Source: Clostridia bacterium
GTDB taxonomy: Bacteria; Bacillota; Clostridia; Christensenellales; Borkfalkiaceae
Length of the DNA: 11,996 nucleotides
Assembly: GCA_900767885.1 (NCBI GenBank)
Contig: CAAGAU010000005.1
Span: forward strand, 1 to 11,996
Direction: 5' to 3'
Shown here in pieces: positions 1 to 6,557 of the stretch (the stretch's first letter is position 1; each line of letters begins with the position of its first letter). The translations under genes were made by a program, and so were the position numbers. Under the pieces are notes generated by a model. It made no database searches and was not told where the DNA came from. It saw only the letters and a list, made by a program, of their open reading frames with translations.

Positions 1-80
1 CGGGGGAAATGTCGCGATAGCGACAAAAGGGGCGCGTCCGCCGCGTAGGCGAAGTGTCGGCAACGCCGACGATAGGGGAT
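1..80. repeat. Cluster of three small palindromes (intergenic repeat)
   Basis: Non-coding stretch made of short inverted repeats one after another: TGTCGC/GCGACA around a GATA loop (10-25), a weaker CGCC/GGCG pairing around positions 39-51, and GTCGGC/GCCGAC around AAC (56-70). Runs of four or five G lie at 2-6, 29-32 and 75-78 and separate the modules. The block is beyond the 3' end of the minus-strand mnmA operon and next to a different repeat family at 89-145. The inverted repeats are directly visible. That this is a dispersed genomic repeat is inferred from its modular look, since only one copy is in the window. I see no reading frame worth calling. Confidence 0.55.
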
Positions 81-88
81 AAAAAGTC

Positions 89-145
89 CGTCATATTGAG
101 CGTAAGCGAAATATCCCACGACCTGAGTGAAAAGCGTATACTCCG
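89..145. repeat. Degenerate, 3'-truncated copy of the right-end hairpin repeat
   Basis: Positions 89-120 match the first third of the repeat units at 11773 and 11883 almost base for base (starts CGTCATATTGAGCG, ends ATATCCCACG). Positions 121-145 still resemble the following segment (an AGTGA then a GTATA tract), but the second half of the unit is missing. The matching part folds as a small hairpin with a GTAA tetraloop. On the minus strand this hairpin follows the mnmA stop codon and is followed by ACGGACTTTTT, so it may double as a weak terminator for the mnmA operon. That role is an inference. Confidence 0.7.
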
Positions 146-156
146 TTTTACCGTAT

Positions 157-1239
157 TTAAAACAAAGCCTTTTCGATAACGCCGCCGCCGAGACATTTTT
201 CGTCGTCGTAAAACACGCAATACTGCCCTTCGGTAATGGCGCGCTGCTTTTCGGCAAAATCGACTGCCGCAGAGCCGTCCTCTTTCAGCGTAACGAAAAC
301 TTTCTGCTCTTCCTGTCTGTATCTGAATTTAGCGTAACATTCAAATTGTTTTTCGCCCGGGACTTCGGGTATAAAATTGCAAACCGACATTATAAGCCCT
401 TTGGAATACAGTTTATCCTCCTCGCCGTGCGCGACGTATAAAATATTGTTTTTAAGGTCCTTTTCGATAACGAACCACCTGCCCGCGTCGCCAGCCTGAC
501 CGCCTATATCAAGTCCCTTACGCTGACCTATGGTATAATACATAAGTCCGTAATGCCTGCCCAGCGTCCTGCCGTCGTAAGTTTTTATATCGCCCTCTTT
601 TGCGGGAATGTAATTCATTAAAAATTTTCTGAAGTTTCTTTCGCCTATAAAACAAATGCCCGTACTGTCTTTTTTTTCGGCGGTCGCAAGTCCGTTTTCC
701 TCGGCTATTCGCCTTATTTCGGGCTTTTTATACCCCGCAAGCGGAAATAATACCCCGTCTAACTGCTCTTGCGACAACTGATTTAAAAAGTAAGTCTGAT
801 CCTTGTTCCGGTCGGCGGCTTTAAGCAGATAATGCTTGCCGTTTTCGTGGCGTATTCCGCAATAATGCCCCGTGGCTATATAGTCCGCGCCGAGTTCTTT
901 CGCGTATTTTTTAAACGGGCCGAACTTTATCTCCCTGTTGCAAAGCACGTCGGGATTGGGCGTTCTGCCCCTTTCGTATTCTTTTAAAAAATAGGTGAAC
1001 ACCCTGTCGTAATATTCTTTGGCGAAATTTACCGAATAATAGGGTATATCGAGCGCGGAAGCAACCCTGCGCACGTCGGCGTAATCGGTTTCCGCCGTGC
1101 AGCAACCGTTTTCGTCGGTTTCCTCCCAGTTATTCATAAACAGTCCTATAACGTTATAACCCTGTTTTTTTAAAAGTAATGCGGCAACGGAACTGTCCAC
1201 GCCTCCGCTCAACCCGACCACTACGGTTTTTTTATCCAT
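157..1239 (-). CDS. mnmA: tRNA-specific 2-thiouridylase MnmA
   Basis: MnmA adenylates and thiolates C2 of U34 in tRNAs for Lys, Glu and Gln, using persulfide sulfur passed on from a cysteine desulfurase. The 360-residue product has the usual family length. The PP-loop SGGVDS is at residues 11-16. The first catalytic cysteine is C100 (NPDVLCN) and the second is C196 (STGICFIGER), the pair that carries persulfide and then closes a disulfide. The TATGHY-like segment (IATGHY, about 121-126) and the HYGLMYYTIGQRKGL block (about 229-243) are also family hallmarks, and the C-terminal beta-barrel domain is complete. It is the last gene of a minus-strand operon, 52 bases after the FTR-like gene. The ATG has only a poor Shine-Dalgarno match (GGGTTGAG). 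No cysteine desulfurase gene lies in the window. Confidence 0.97.
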   Translation of the reverse strand: MDKKTVVVGLSGGVDSSVAALLLKKQGYNVIGLFMNNWEETDENGCCTAETDYADVRRVASALDIPYYSVNFAKEYYDRVFTYFLKEYERGRTPNPDVLCNREIKFGPFKKYAKELGADYIATGHYCGIRHENGKHYLLKAADRNKDQTYFLNQLSQEQLDGVLFPLAGYKKPEIRRIAEENGLATAEKKDSTGICFIGERNFRKFLMNYIPAKEGDIKTYDGRTLGRHYGLMYYTIGQRKGLDIGGQAGDAGRWFVIEKDLKNNILYVAHGEEDKLYSKGLIMSVCNFIPEVPGEKQFECYAKFRYRQEEQKVFVTLKEDGSAAVDFAEKQRAITEGQYCVFYDDEKCLGGGVIEKALF

Positions 1240-1291
1240 AACAACTCAACCCGTAAGTTTTATTTGCCGTATATTGCGTACGGCACGACTT

Positions 1292-1489
1292 TTACTTTTC
1301 TTTATAAAATAATCCGCAGTGGCAGTAGCCTTCGAAATTCGGGTCGGCTATCTGCGCGCGGAATTCTTCGCACATACACTTGTATTCGGGACGTTTGCCT
1401 ACCCTGCACGGACAATAACCGCCCTTGGCAATAAGCCCTTCCCGAACGGTTTTTACTACTTCTTTATCCTCGTTAAGCCTTATTCGCAT
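1292..1489 (-). CDS. Small ferredoxin-thioredoxin reductase catalytic-chain-like protein
   Basis: This 65-residue protein has three Cys-X-Cys motifs: CPC (26-28), CMC (38-40) and CHC (56-58, in GYCHCGLFY). This is the hallmark of the ferredoxin-thioredoxin reductase catalytic subunit, in which four cysteines bind a [4Fe-4S] cluster and two form the redox-active disulfide. All six cysteines expected for that chemistry are present. The protein is only the core, without the N-terminal extension of plant FTR, and the spacing is CPC-X9-CMC-X15-CHC rather than the plant CPC-X16-CPC-X8-CHC. The start codon lies inside the end of the HAD gene (10-base overlap), with AAGGA about 10 bases upstream, so the two are probably translationally coupled. 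mnmA follows. The electron donor and target are unknown; thioredoxin or MnmA itself are possibilities. Confidence 0.85.
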   Translation of the reverse strand: MRIRLNEDKEVVKTVREGLIAKGGYCPCRVGKRPEYKCMCEEFRAQIADPNFEGYCHCGLFYKEK

Positions 1490-2286
1490 AAAAGAAATTT
1501 CCTTATAACTTCGCCTACCGCGCCTTCGTCGTTGTCCCGCTCGGTAACGTAGCCGGCAACGGCTTTAACGCCGTCCTGCGCATTGAACACCGCCGCGCCC
1601 AAACCCGCTTTTTTCATCATGGGGATATCGTTGAATTCGTCGCCTATCGCTATACACTCGCTCTCGCCTATACCCCAGATTTTACAAAGTTCGCTTACTA
1701 CAAGCCCTTTATTGTTGCCTTTGGGAGTAAAATCGACCAGACCGCCGTAACTGCGGGCAACCTCGTATCCGCCGCCGAAATCTTTAAGTATCCCGGGCAG
1801 ACATGCGTCCACCTTTTCGGGTTCGTCTATAATCATAAACTTGGGCGTTTTACCCAACTTAAAAAGCTCGGCTTTAATATCGTCCACGACGTAATCGGGA
1901 CAAGCGCATGTTTTTTCGTAAAATTCGGTAAGTCGGCTTGCGCGCACGCAGTACGCGTTTTCGTCATCGTAAATCTGGCAGTTAAGCCCGTGACTTAAAC
2001 AATAATCTATAAGCGGCAGGCACTCATCAACCGTGAGCGCATTGGAATAAATTTTTTCGCCCGTAAGCGAATCTGTAATTTCGCCGCCGTTAAACGAACC
2101 TACCAGCGGTTTAAACGGCAACGGTTTTAACATCTTCATAATCGACGCGGTAGTCCTGCCCGTGCAAAGAGCAAACTTAAAACCTTTTTCCGTCGCCTCG
2201 CCAATCGCCTTGATATTATACTCGCAAACGCCCTTATCCTTACGGGCGAGCGTTCCGTCGAAATCGGTTATAATCGCCTTATACAT
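1480..2286 (-). CDS. Cof-type HAD-superfamily phosphatase
   Basis: A 268-residue haloacid-dehalogenase hydrolase of the Cof/type IIB kind, usually acting on sugar phosphates or other small phosphorylated metabolites in the cytosol. The four motifs are present: DFDGT at 8-12 (nucleophile D8, acid D10), T42 in LCTGR, K193 in NNKG, and GDEFND at 215-220 for Mg2+ binding. Between residues of about 80 and 190 lies the C2-type cap domain. I chose the second of two adjacent ATGs (2286) because GGAAGG sits 7 bases before it, against 4 for the ATG at 2289. The open frame extends further upstream, but only into the overlapping membrane-protein gene. It overlaps that gene by 8 bases and the FTR-like gene by 10, so all three are surely co-transcribed. 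The substrate cannot be read from the sequence. Confidence 0.92.
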   Translation of the reverse strand: MYKAIITDFDGTLARKDKGVCEYNIKAIGEATEKGFKFALCTGRTTASIMKMLKPLPFKPLVGSFNGGEITDSLTGEKIYSNALTVDECLPLIDYCLSHGLNCQIYDDENAYCVRASRLTEFYEKTCACPDYVVDDIKAELFKLGKTPKFMIIDEPEKVDACLPGILKDFGGGYEVARSYGGLVDFTPKGNNKGLVVSELCKIWGIGESECIAIGDEFNDIPMMKKAGLGAAVFNAQDGVKAVAGYVTERDNDEGAVGEVIRKFLLCE

Positions 2287-3598
2287 CATCGTTCCTTCCA
2301 ATGGCAAAGCAGGCGAATACAGCCGCGCATACGCCCAGAGCAACAGCGCACTGCCACACGACGAGCATCGCCGCCGAAAGACAGAACGTCGAGCAAAAAG
2401 CAAGCGCATAAGCCGAATTTTTATTTTTGGTAACTGCCGAATATACGGAAACTATCATTCCGATCAACGCGACCGCGCCGAACGTCGAATACGCGAAATA
2501 AGCAAGTTCCTTACCGTAAAGCGCAGAAACGAAAAGTCCCGCGACAACGCCGACGACGGCGGCGATAACCGCCCTCACGGGCGACGACGTTTCGCTTTTT
2601 GTCTGAGGCGCGACGGCGAGCGAAACTATTCCGCCAAGCAGCATGGCAAGCGGCATGGCGAACGAGTAGAGCGGAATTTTACTGAACACGAGCGTAAACG
2701 CGGTAAGCGCGCCCGCGTAAAGCGAAAACAGCGCGAAAGTACCGTCCGTTACGACCGTATTTTTGTTTTTACATGAAGCGAACACCGCAAGAATGACAAT
2801 ACAGAAATACGCCGCGGCGTACCTGACTATTTTGGTTTTTACTCCGTCCGCAATGCCGATAAGCGTTCCCCAAAGATAAAATCCGGAATATACGAGCGCG
2901 CAAACAAGCGCGATTACCGACTGTTTGCATGCAAACTTGCCGCGCACTGCCTCGAGCGCGGGGGAAGGTTCGCCGTTATATTCGTTCGTCGGGGTCTGCG
3001 TGTACGAAGGCTTTTGATTGCGAACCGGCGGATAATATTCGTTTACCACCGTATACTCGCCTTCCGCAACGTTCTCGTCGTAATAATAGACGACTATTTC
3101 GGGCAGAATCAAAAACTTGCCCGAGGTATTTTTAATCCCCGCGCGCAAAACTTTTTCGACTTTGCCGTTAAGATTTCTGTCGCGAGTAGCGCGTCTTCCG
3201 ACTATTTTGCATTTGCCGAAAGCGGCGGGGGTGCGCCCCGTCTGGGAAATAAGCGCAACGCCGTCGGAGGCGTAAAGACACGCCTCGCGGATTTTAGCGC
3301 GATGTTCCTCGGTGGCAGCCTCGGCAAAACATTCCGATAGTATATCGTAAACTTCGGCTTTAAGCGATTTTATCTCGGCGCGGATAAGAGCCTCGCGCTT
3401 GGAAACGGCGTAACGGCGTTCGTTAAGCGATTTTATCGCCGCGTCGTTCTGATTTTTCTCGCGCCAGTCGTTCTTTTTGCGATAGACCGCCGTCGACGAC
3501 GAAATTTTGCCGTTCTCGCCCTTTAAAGTCTTTAATTCGTCCTTTAAATCGTCTATTCTTCTTATTTTATCTATTGCGGATTCGTATTTCTCAAGCAT
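2279..3598 (-). CDS. Unrecognised membrane protein with N-terminal coiled coil
   Basis: I do not recognise a family. From the ATG at 3598 the product is about 439 residues; a TTG two codons further upstream (3604) is also possible, and neither has a clear Shine-Dalgarno sequence. Residues 1-110 are highly charged and heptad-like, rich in Lys, Glu and Asp, and suggest a cytosolic helical or coiled-coil region. Residues of about 115-190 look like a beta-rich segment, followed by a polar Pro/Tyr/Thr/Asn linker (about 190-215). From about residue 227 to the end there are roughly eight hydrophobic segments, so the C-terminal half is a polytopic membrane domain. No signal peptide is visible. It lies between the CMP-kinase-like gene (49-base gap) and the HAD gene (8-base overlap), so it belongs to the operon, but its role is unknown. 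Confidence 0.8.
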   Translation of the reverse strand: MLEKYESAIDKIRRIDDLKDELKTLKGENGKISSSTAVYRKKNDWREKNQNDAAIKSLNERRYAVSKREALIRAEIKSLKAEVYDILSECFAEAATEEHRAKIREACLYASDGVALISQTGRTPAAFGKCKIVGRRATRDRNLNGKVEKVLRAGIKNTSGKFLILPEIVVYYYDENVAEGEYTVVNEYYPPVRNQKPSYTQTPTNEYNGEPSPALEAVRGKFACKQSVIALVCALVYSGFYLWGTLIGIADGVKTKIVRYAAAYFCIVILAVFASCKNKNTVVTDGTFALFSLYAGALTAFTLVFSKIPLYSFAMPLAMLLGGIVSLAVAPQTKSETSSPVRAVIAAVVGVVAGLFVSALYGKELAYFAYSTFGAVALIGMIVSVYSAVTKNKNSAYALAFCSTFCLSAAMLVVWQCAVALGVCAAVFACFAIGRNDDV

Positions 3599-3610
3599 AA
3601 TCAAGTATTT

Positions 3611-3639
3611 CGGCGTAACGCCGACAAAACGCTACGCCG
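3611..3639 (-). other. Hairpin between kinase and membrane-protein genes
   Basis: Ten-base arms CGGCGTAACG (3611-3620) and CGCTACGCCG (3630-3639) pair with one mismatch around a nine-base loop. There is no T-run directly after it on the minus strand, so it is not a classic terminator. It lies 12 bases before the ATG of the membrane-protein gene and just after the kinase stop. It could act as a processing or stabilising stem, or dampen translation of the next gene. The role is inferred. Confidence 0.4.
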
Positions 3640-3647
3640 CATTTATT

Positions 3648-4250
3648 TTAATCTATTTTAACTACTTCCCTGACGTAATCGGCTATGATGTCCGCCGCCT
3701 TGGAAGTTCCTATCTTCGTATTTACCGAAAGGTCGTAATTTTCGACCTTTCCCCACTCCACGTCGGCATACTTTTTGTAATACGCCGCGCGGGCTTTGTC
3801 GTTCTTTTTAATGAGTTTTTCCGCCTCGGCGGGACTTATACCGTAGGAAGCGGCAACCCTCGCGCGGCGTTGCTCAATAGGCGCGCAGACGAACACTCTT
3901 ACCAGATTTTCGCAATCCGAAAGTATTTTTGCGGCGCACCTTCCCACGAAAACGCAGGAATTTTTAGCCGCGAGTTCCTTTATAACGTGCGACTGACCTA
4001 TATATACTTTATCATAAAGCGAAAGAGATTCTCCGCTTAAAAAACCCGTATACCAAAAGGCGTTTGTCGCACGGTCCTCGCTGTTTAAAACTACGGTTTT
4101 ATCAAAGCCCGTTACCACGGCGGTCATTTCCGCAATGGACTTATCGTAACAATGAATACCGAGTTTCGCCGCGAGTTTAGAGGCGGTTTCCGCTCCGCCC
4201 GAACCGAACTGACGACTGATTGCCACGTAAAATTTCTTTTTTTCTTCCAT
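3648..4250 (-). CDS. Cytidylate-kinase-like family protein
   Basis: A 200-residue P-loop NTPase of the CMP-kinase-like family that is often found beside regulatory or membrane genes in Clostridia. The N-terminal segment AISRQFGSGG (10-19) is the family's altered P-loop: it has the glycines but not the GKS/T end of true CMP kinase. CVFVGRCAA (about 99-107) matches the conserved FVGR-type motif, and an arginine-rich lid-like segment follows (about 127-134, RRARV). The start is supported by AAGGAG seven bases before the ATG, and a promoter lies at 4295-4326. It is the first gene of the operon running down to mnmA. Its substrate is not established: nucleotide monophosphate kinase activity is the family expectation, and a regulatory ATPase role is possible. 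Confidence 0.88.
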   Translation of the reverse strand: MEEKKKFYVAISRQFGSGGAETASKLAAKLGIHCYDKSIAEMTAVVTGFDKTVVLNSEDRATNAFWYTGFLSGESLSLYDKVYIGQSHVIKELAAKNSCVFVGRCAAKILSDCENLVRVFVCAPIEQRRARVAASYGISPAEAEKLIKKNDKARAAYYKKYADVEWGKVENYDLSVNTKIGTSKAADIIADYVREVVKID

Positions 4251-4294
4251 ACAGTTTCTCCTTATCTGATAAGCGGATCTTTTTCCACTCCTCT

Positions 4295-4326
4295 ATTATA
4301 GTAGCACAAAATCTCTTTTTTGTCAA
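4295..4326 (-). promoter_or_regulatory. Sigma-A promoter of the kinase-to-mnmA operon
   Basis: On the minus strand a perfect TTGACA (-35, 4326-4321) is followed after 17 bases by TACTAT (-10, 4303-4298); a perfect TATAAT (4300-4295) lies 3 bases further on with a 20-base spacer. The predicted leader is about 40 bases and carries an AAGGAG site before the ATG at 4250. The -35 box contains the TGA stop codon of the upstream small multidrug-export family gene, so the operon has its own promoter with no intergenic space before it. Confidence 0.75.
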
Positions 4327-4985
4327 TATTTATCTGAATTTTTCGTCTGATTTTCTGCGGCGGCTTCCGATTTCGGCTCCGAACGCACTATTTTGATTAT
4401 GAACACGACGAGCATTATTATCGCTATTACGAACAATGCGTAGATAAGATAGTTGGTATATTTTTCGCCGAGCAGAAATGTGAGCAAAGTTATAATCCCG
4501 CCCGCTACGAGATTGCCCGCCGCGATGGGCAAAACGCTTTCGTGGAATTTAAGTCCCAAAAACACGGCTATCGCAGTACCCGTCCACACTCCCGTAACGG
4601 GGAACGGCACGGCTACGAACACGAACAAACTCCACAGCATTATTTTTTTAGCCTCTTTTTCCGCACTGCCCTCGGTCTTTTTTGCTATCTCTTCGGCTTT
4701 GCGAGCGAAAATCCCCTCCACCTTTAAAACGAGTTTCTTTATAAAACCTATTTTTTTAAGCAAGTTGAATATCGGTATAAGCAAAAAGAATTCCGCAACG
4801 CTTACTATGGTAGAACCGAGATACGCCACGAGCGAAGTTTGCCAGAGCGGCATACCGAACAACCCCGTTCCGATAGGAATCGCGCCTTTCAATTCTATAA
4901 GCGGAAACATGGAAACGAACAAAGTCGCCGCGTAAGTATTGCCGCCGAAAAGTTTCAATAAAAATTCTCCTAAAGCCTCAGCCAT
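4323..4985 (-). CDS. Small multidrug-export family membrane protein (COG2426-like)
   Basis: A 220-residue polytopic membrane protein with the signature of the small multidrug-export family: FPLIELKGAIPIG (27-39) close to the N-terminus, and VPFPVTGVWTG in the middle of the protein after a Lys/Glu-rich cytosolic loop (about 85-112). Hydrophobic segments lie at about 18-45, 50-75, 113-135, 140-175 and 180-205, and the C-terminal tail is polar. The family name comes from early export studies and the true substrate is uncertain. I chose the ATG at 4985 because GAGG lies 5 bases upstream. The frame stays open to 5036, but that longer start would fall close to the predicted transcription start and lacks a ribosome site. 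The gene is divergent from the TtcA-like gene and seems to be transcribed alone. Confidence 0.88.
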   Translation of the reverse strand: MAEALGEFLLKLFGGNTYAATLFVSMFPLIELKGAIPIGTGLFGMPLWQTSLVAYLGSTIVSVAEFFLLIPIFNLLKKIGFIKKLVLKVEGIFARKAEEIAKKTEGSAEKEAKKIMLWSLFVFVAVPFPVTGVWTGTAIAVFLGLKFHESVLPIAAGNLVAGGIITLLTFLLGEKYTNYLIYALFVIAIIMLVVFIIKIVRSEPKSEAAAENQTKNSDKY

Positions 4986-5026
4986 ATTTACCTCAAACGC
5001 TTGATTTTTTGACAAAAATATATTAA

Positions 5027-5055
5027 AGTATAACAAAAAATAAAACTTATGTCAA
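5027..5055 (-). promoter_or_regulatory. Sigma-A promoter of the small multidrug-export family gene
   Basis: On the minus strand, TTGACA (-35, 5055-5050) and TATACT (-10, 5032-5027) are separated by exactly 17 bases. The predicted start near 5020 gives a leader of about 35 bases with a GAGG site. The -35 box overlaps the plus-strand ATG at 5049, which is one reason to prefer the later start (5067) for the divergent PP-loop gene. Confidence 0.75.
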
Positions 5056-5066
5056 GAGAGATTTTT

Positions 5067-5786
5067 ATGGAACTGCAAAAATTATTATCCAAGGCGCGCC
5101 GCGCCGTCGAGGATTATAAAATGATAGAGGACGGCGATAAAATCGCGGTGGGACTTTCGGGCGGAAAGGACAGTCTTACACTGTTATACATTCTGGCGAA
5201 TATGCGCAGGTTTTACCCCGCGAAATTCGAGGTAATCGCCGTATCGGTGGACATGGGGCTGGGACTTGACCCCGACGAAGTAGCCGCCGTACAAAAAGTC
5301 TGCGACGAATTAGGCGTTGAGTACGTAGTGGAAAAAACGCAGATAGGCGAAATAGTTTTTAACGTGCGCAAAGAGAAAAACCCTTGTTCGCTCTGCGCCA
5401 ATATGCGCCGCGGCGCGCTTAATAATACCGCCAAGGCGCACGGCTGCAACAAAGTCGCGCTCGGACACCATGCCGACGATTTAGTGGAAACGCTGTTTTT
5501 GTCGCTTTTTTACGAGGGGCGGCTTTCGACTTTTTCGCCCGTTACCGAACTCGAACGCGCGGGCGTTACGGTTATCCGCCCCATGATTTATATCCGTGAA
5601 AAAGAAATTATCGGCTTTGCCAAAGACAAACCGATAATTCATAACCCTTGCCCCGCGGATAAACACACGCAGAGGCAGTATATTAAAAATCTGATTAAAA
5701 CGCTTGAAAAAGACAATCGTAAAATAAAGGACAACGTTCTCGGCGCGATAACGCACCCCGAACGCAACAATCTTTTCGACGATTGA
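5067..5786 (+). CDS. TtcA-like PP-loop ATPase (tRNA 2-thiocytidine biosynthesis type)
   Basis: A 239-residue PP-loop ATPase of the TtcA/TilS class. SGGKDS (31-36) binds ATP. The CSLC motif at 107-110, followed by ANMRRGAL, and a later cysteine in HNPCP (C195) match the three cysteines that hold the Fe-S cluster in TtcA, which thiolates C32 of some tRNAs. GHHADD (133-138) is the second conserved block. Related clostridial proteins are often annotated only as tRNA 2-thiocytidine biosynthesis protein TtcA; the exact substrate here is unproven, so I give no symbol. An ATG at 5049 would add six residues but has no ribosome site and overlaps the divergent promoter. The ATG at 5067 has AGAGAG 6 bases upstream and fits the family N-terminus. 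Its stop codon directly abuts that of the convergent YugP-like gene. Confidence 0.88.
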   Translation: MELQKLLSKARRAVEDYKMIEDGDKIAVGLSGGKDSLTLLYILANMRRFYPAKFEVIAVSVDMGLGLDPDEVAAVQKVCDELGVEYVVEKTQIGEIVFNVRKEKNPCSLCANMRRGALNNTAKAHGCNKVALGHHADDLVETLFLSLFYEGRLSTFSPVTELERAGVTVIRPMIYIREKEIIGFAKDKPIIHNPCPADKHTQRQYIKNLIKTLEKDNRKIKDNVLGAITHPERNNLFDD

Positions 5787-6518
5787 TTATTTGCGCTTTT
5801 TACCCGATAAACCAGCCATTATTACGATGAATCTTAAAAGATAAAGGAAGGTTACTATAAACGAGGCGACGTAAGTAAGCGCGGCGCAAGTCAGCACTTT
5901 ACGCGCCTTTTTAAGTTCTCCGTCGTCTAAAACGGCTTGTTCGCGGAGCATTTTAAGTCCTCTGTGCGAGGCGTTAAACTCTACGGGCAGAGTTATAAGC
6001 GCGAATACGGTAGCAAGCGAATAGAGCGCGATTCCTACGCAAACTACGTACCAGCCCGCGTCGCTGTTGGTCGCGAGCCACGAAATTATAAGCCCCACCA
6101 CCGCAACCGGAACGGCTAATTTAGAGCCGATATTGGTAACCGGTACCAGGATAGTGCGCAATCTTAACAAAATACTGCCGCTGTGTTGCTGCGCGGCGTG
6201 TCCGCATTCGTGAGCGGCAACCCCGAGCGCGGCTACGCTCGATTTACCGTAAACGCTTTCCGAAAGCGACAATACGTCGGTGGACGGATTATAATTATCC
6301 GTAAGATCGCCCTTTATCGGCTGGACCGTAACGCCGTTCATATCGTAACGCTCGGCAAACATTTCGCTCATTTCTTCCGCAGTCCAACCCGATTTCGCGT
6401 CCACTTTGGAATATCTTTTGTAGTTTACTTTTATGGCTATTTGCGCGATTATCGCCAAAAGCAGCCCCGGAACGATTATTATAAAAGTTCCGTAATACAA
6501 AATATAATATAATAACAT
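5787..6518 (-). CDS. YugP-like neutral zinc metallopeptidase, membrane-bound
   Basis: A 243-residue membrane protein of the YugP-like zinc-peptidase family. The catalytic motif HECGH is at 103-107 (AAHECGHAAQQH), and E180 in LPVEFNAS is the likely third zinc ligand. Hydrophobic segments lie at about 5-30, 117-150, 155-180 and 210-236, so the active site faces a membrane or cytosolic interface. The family is widespread in Firmicutes; its substrates are not well known. The start at 6518 is the only ATG that keeps the first membrane helix. It has no Shine-Dalgarno sequence and lies just 6 bases from a strong -10 box, so translation is probably from a leaderless mRNA. A TTG at 6557 is in frame but lies just upstream of the -35 box, so the promoter would be inside the coding region. 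The 3' end touches the TtcA-like gene with no intergenic base. Confidence 0.93.
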   Translation of the reverse strand: MLLYYILYYGTFIIIVPGLLLAIIAQIAIKVNYKRYSKVDAKSGWTAEEMSEMFAERYDMNGVTVQPIKGDLTDNYNPSTDVLSLSESVYGKSSVAALGVAAHECGHAAQQHSGSILLRLRTILVPVTNIGSKLAVPVAVVGLIISWLATNSDAGWYVVCVGIALYSLATVFALITLPVEFNASHRGLKMLREQAVLDDGELKKARKVLTCAALTYVASFIVTFLYLLRFIVIMAGLSGKKRK

Positions 6519-6524
6519 ACCGAA

Positions 6525-6554
6525 ATTGTAGCATAAACACCGCGGCTTTGTCAA
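6525..6554 (-). promoter_or_regulatory. Promoter of the YugP-like gene, predicted leaderless start
   Basis: On the minus strand, TTGACA (-35, 6554-6549), an 18-base spacer ending in TGC (extended -10), and TACAAT (-10, 6530-6525) are followed by six bases and then the ATG at 6518. The expected transcription start is the A of the start codon. No alternative promoter with room for a ribosome site is visible between this one and the gene. Confidence 0.75.
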
Positions 6555-6557
6555 CAA

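Noticed and set aside
2..78. G-quadruplex from the G-runs at 2-6, 29-32 and 75-78
   Set aside because: Only three long runs with gaps of 22 and 42 bases, not the four closely spaced runs needed.
2162..2776. 204-residue plus-strand open frame, plus similar long frames opposite other genes
   Set aside because: It lies antisense to the HAD and membrane-protein genes, is extremely rich in Arg and low-complexity, and shows no motif; it reflects the GC-skewed codon use of the real genes.
5001..5040. Sigma-A promoter TTGACA (5009-5014) with TATAAC (5029-5034) for the PP-loop gene
   Set aside because: The spacer would be 14 bases, too short for a normal promoter; a promoter must be near here but I cannot place it with confidence.
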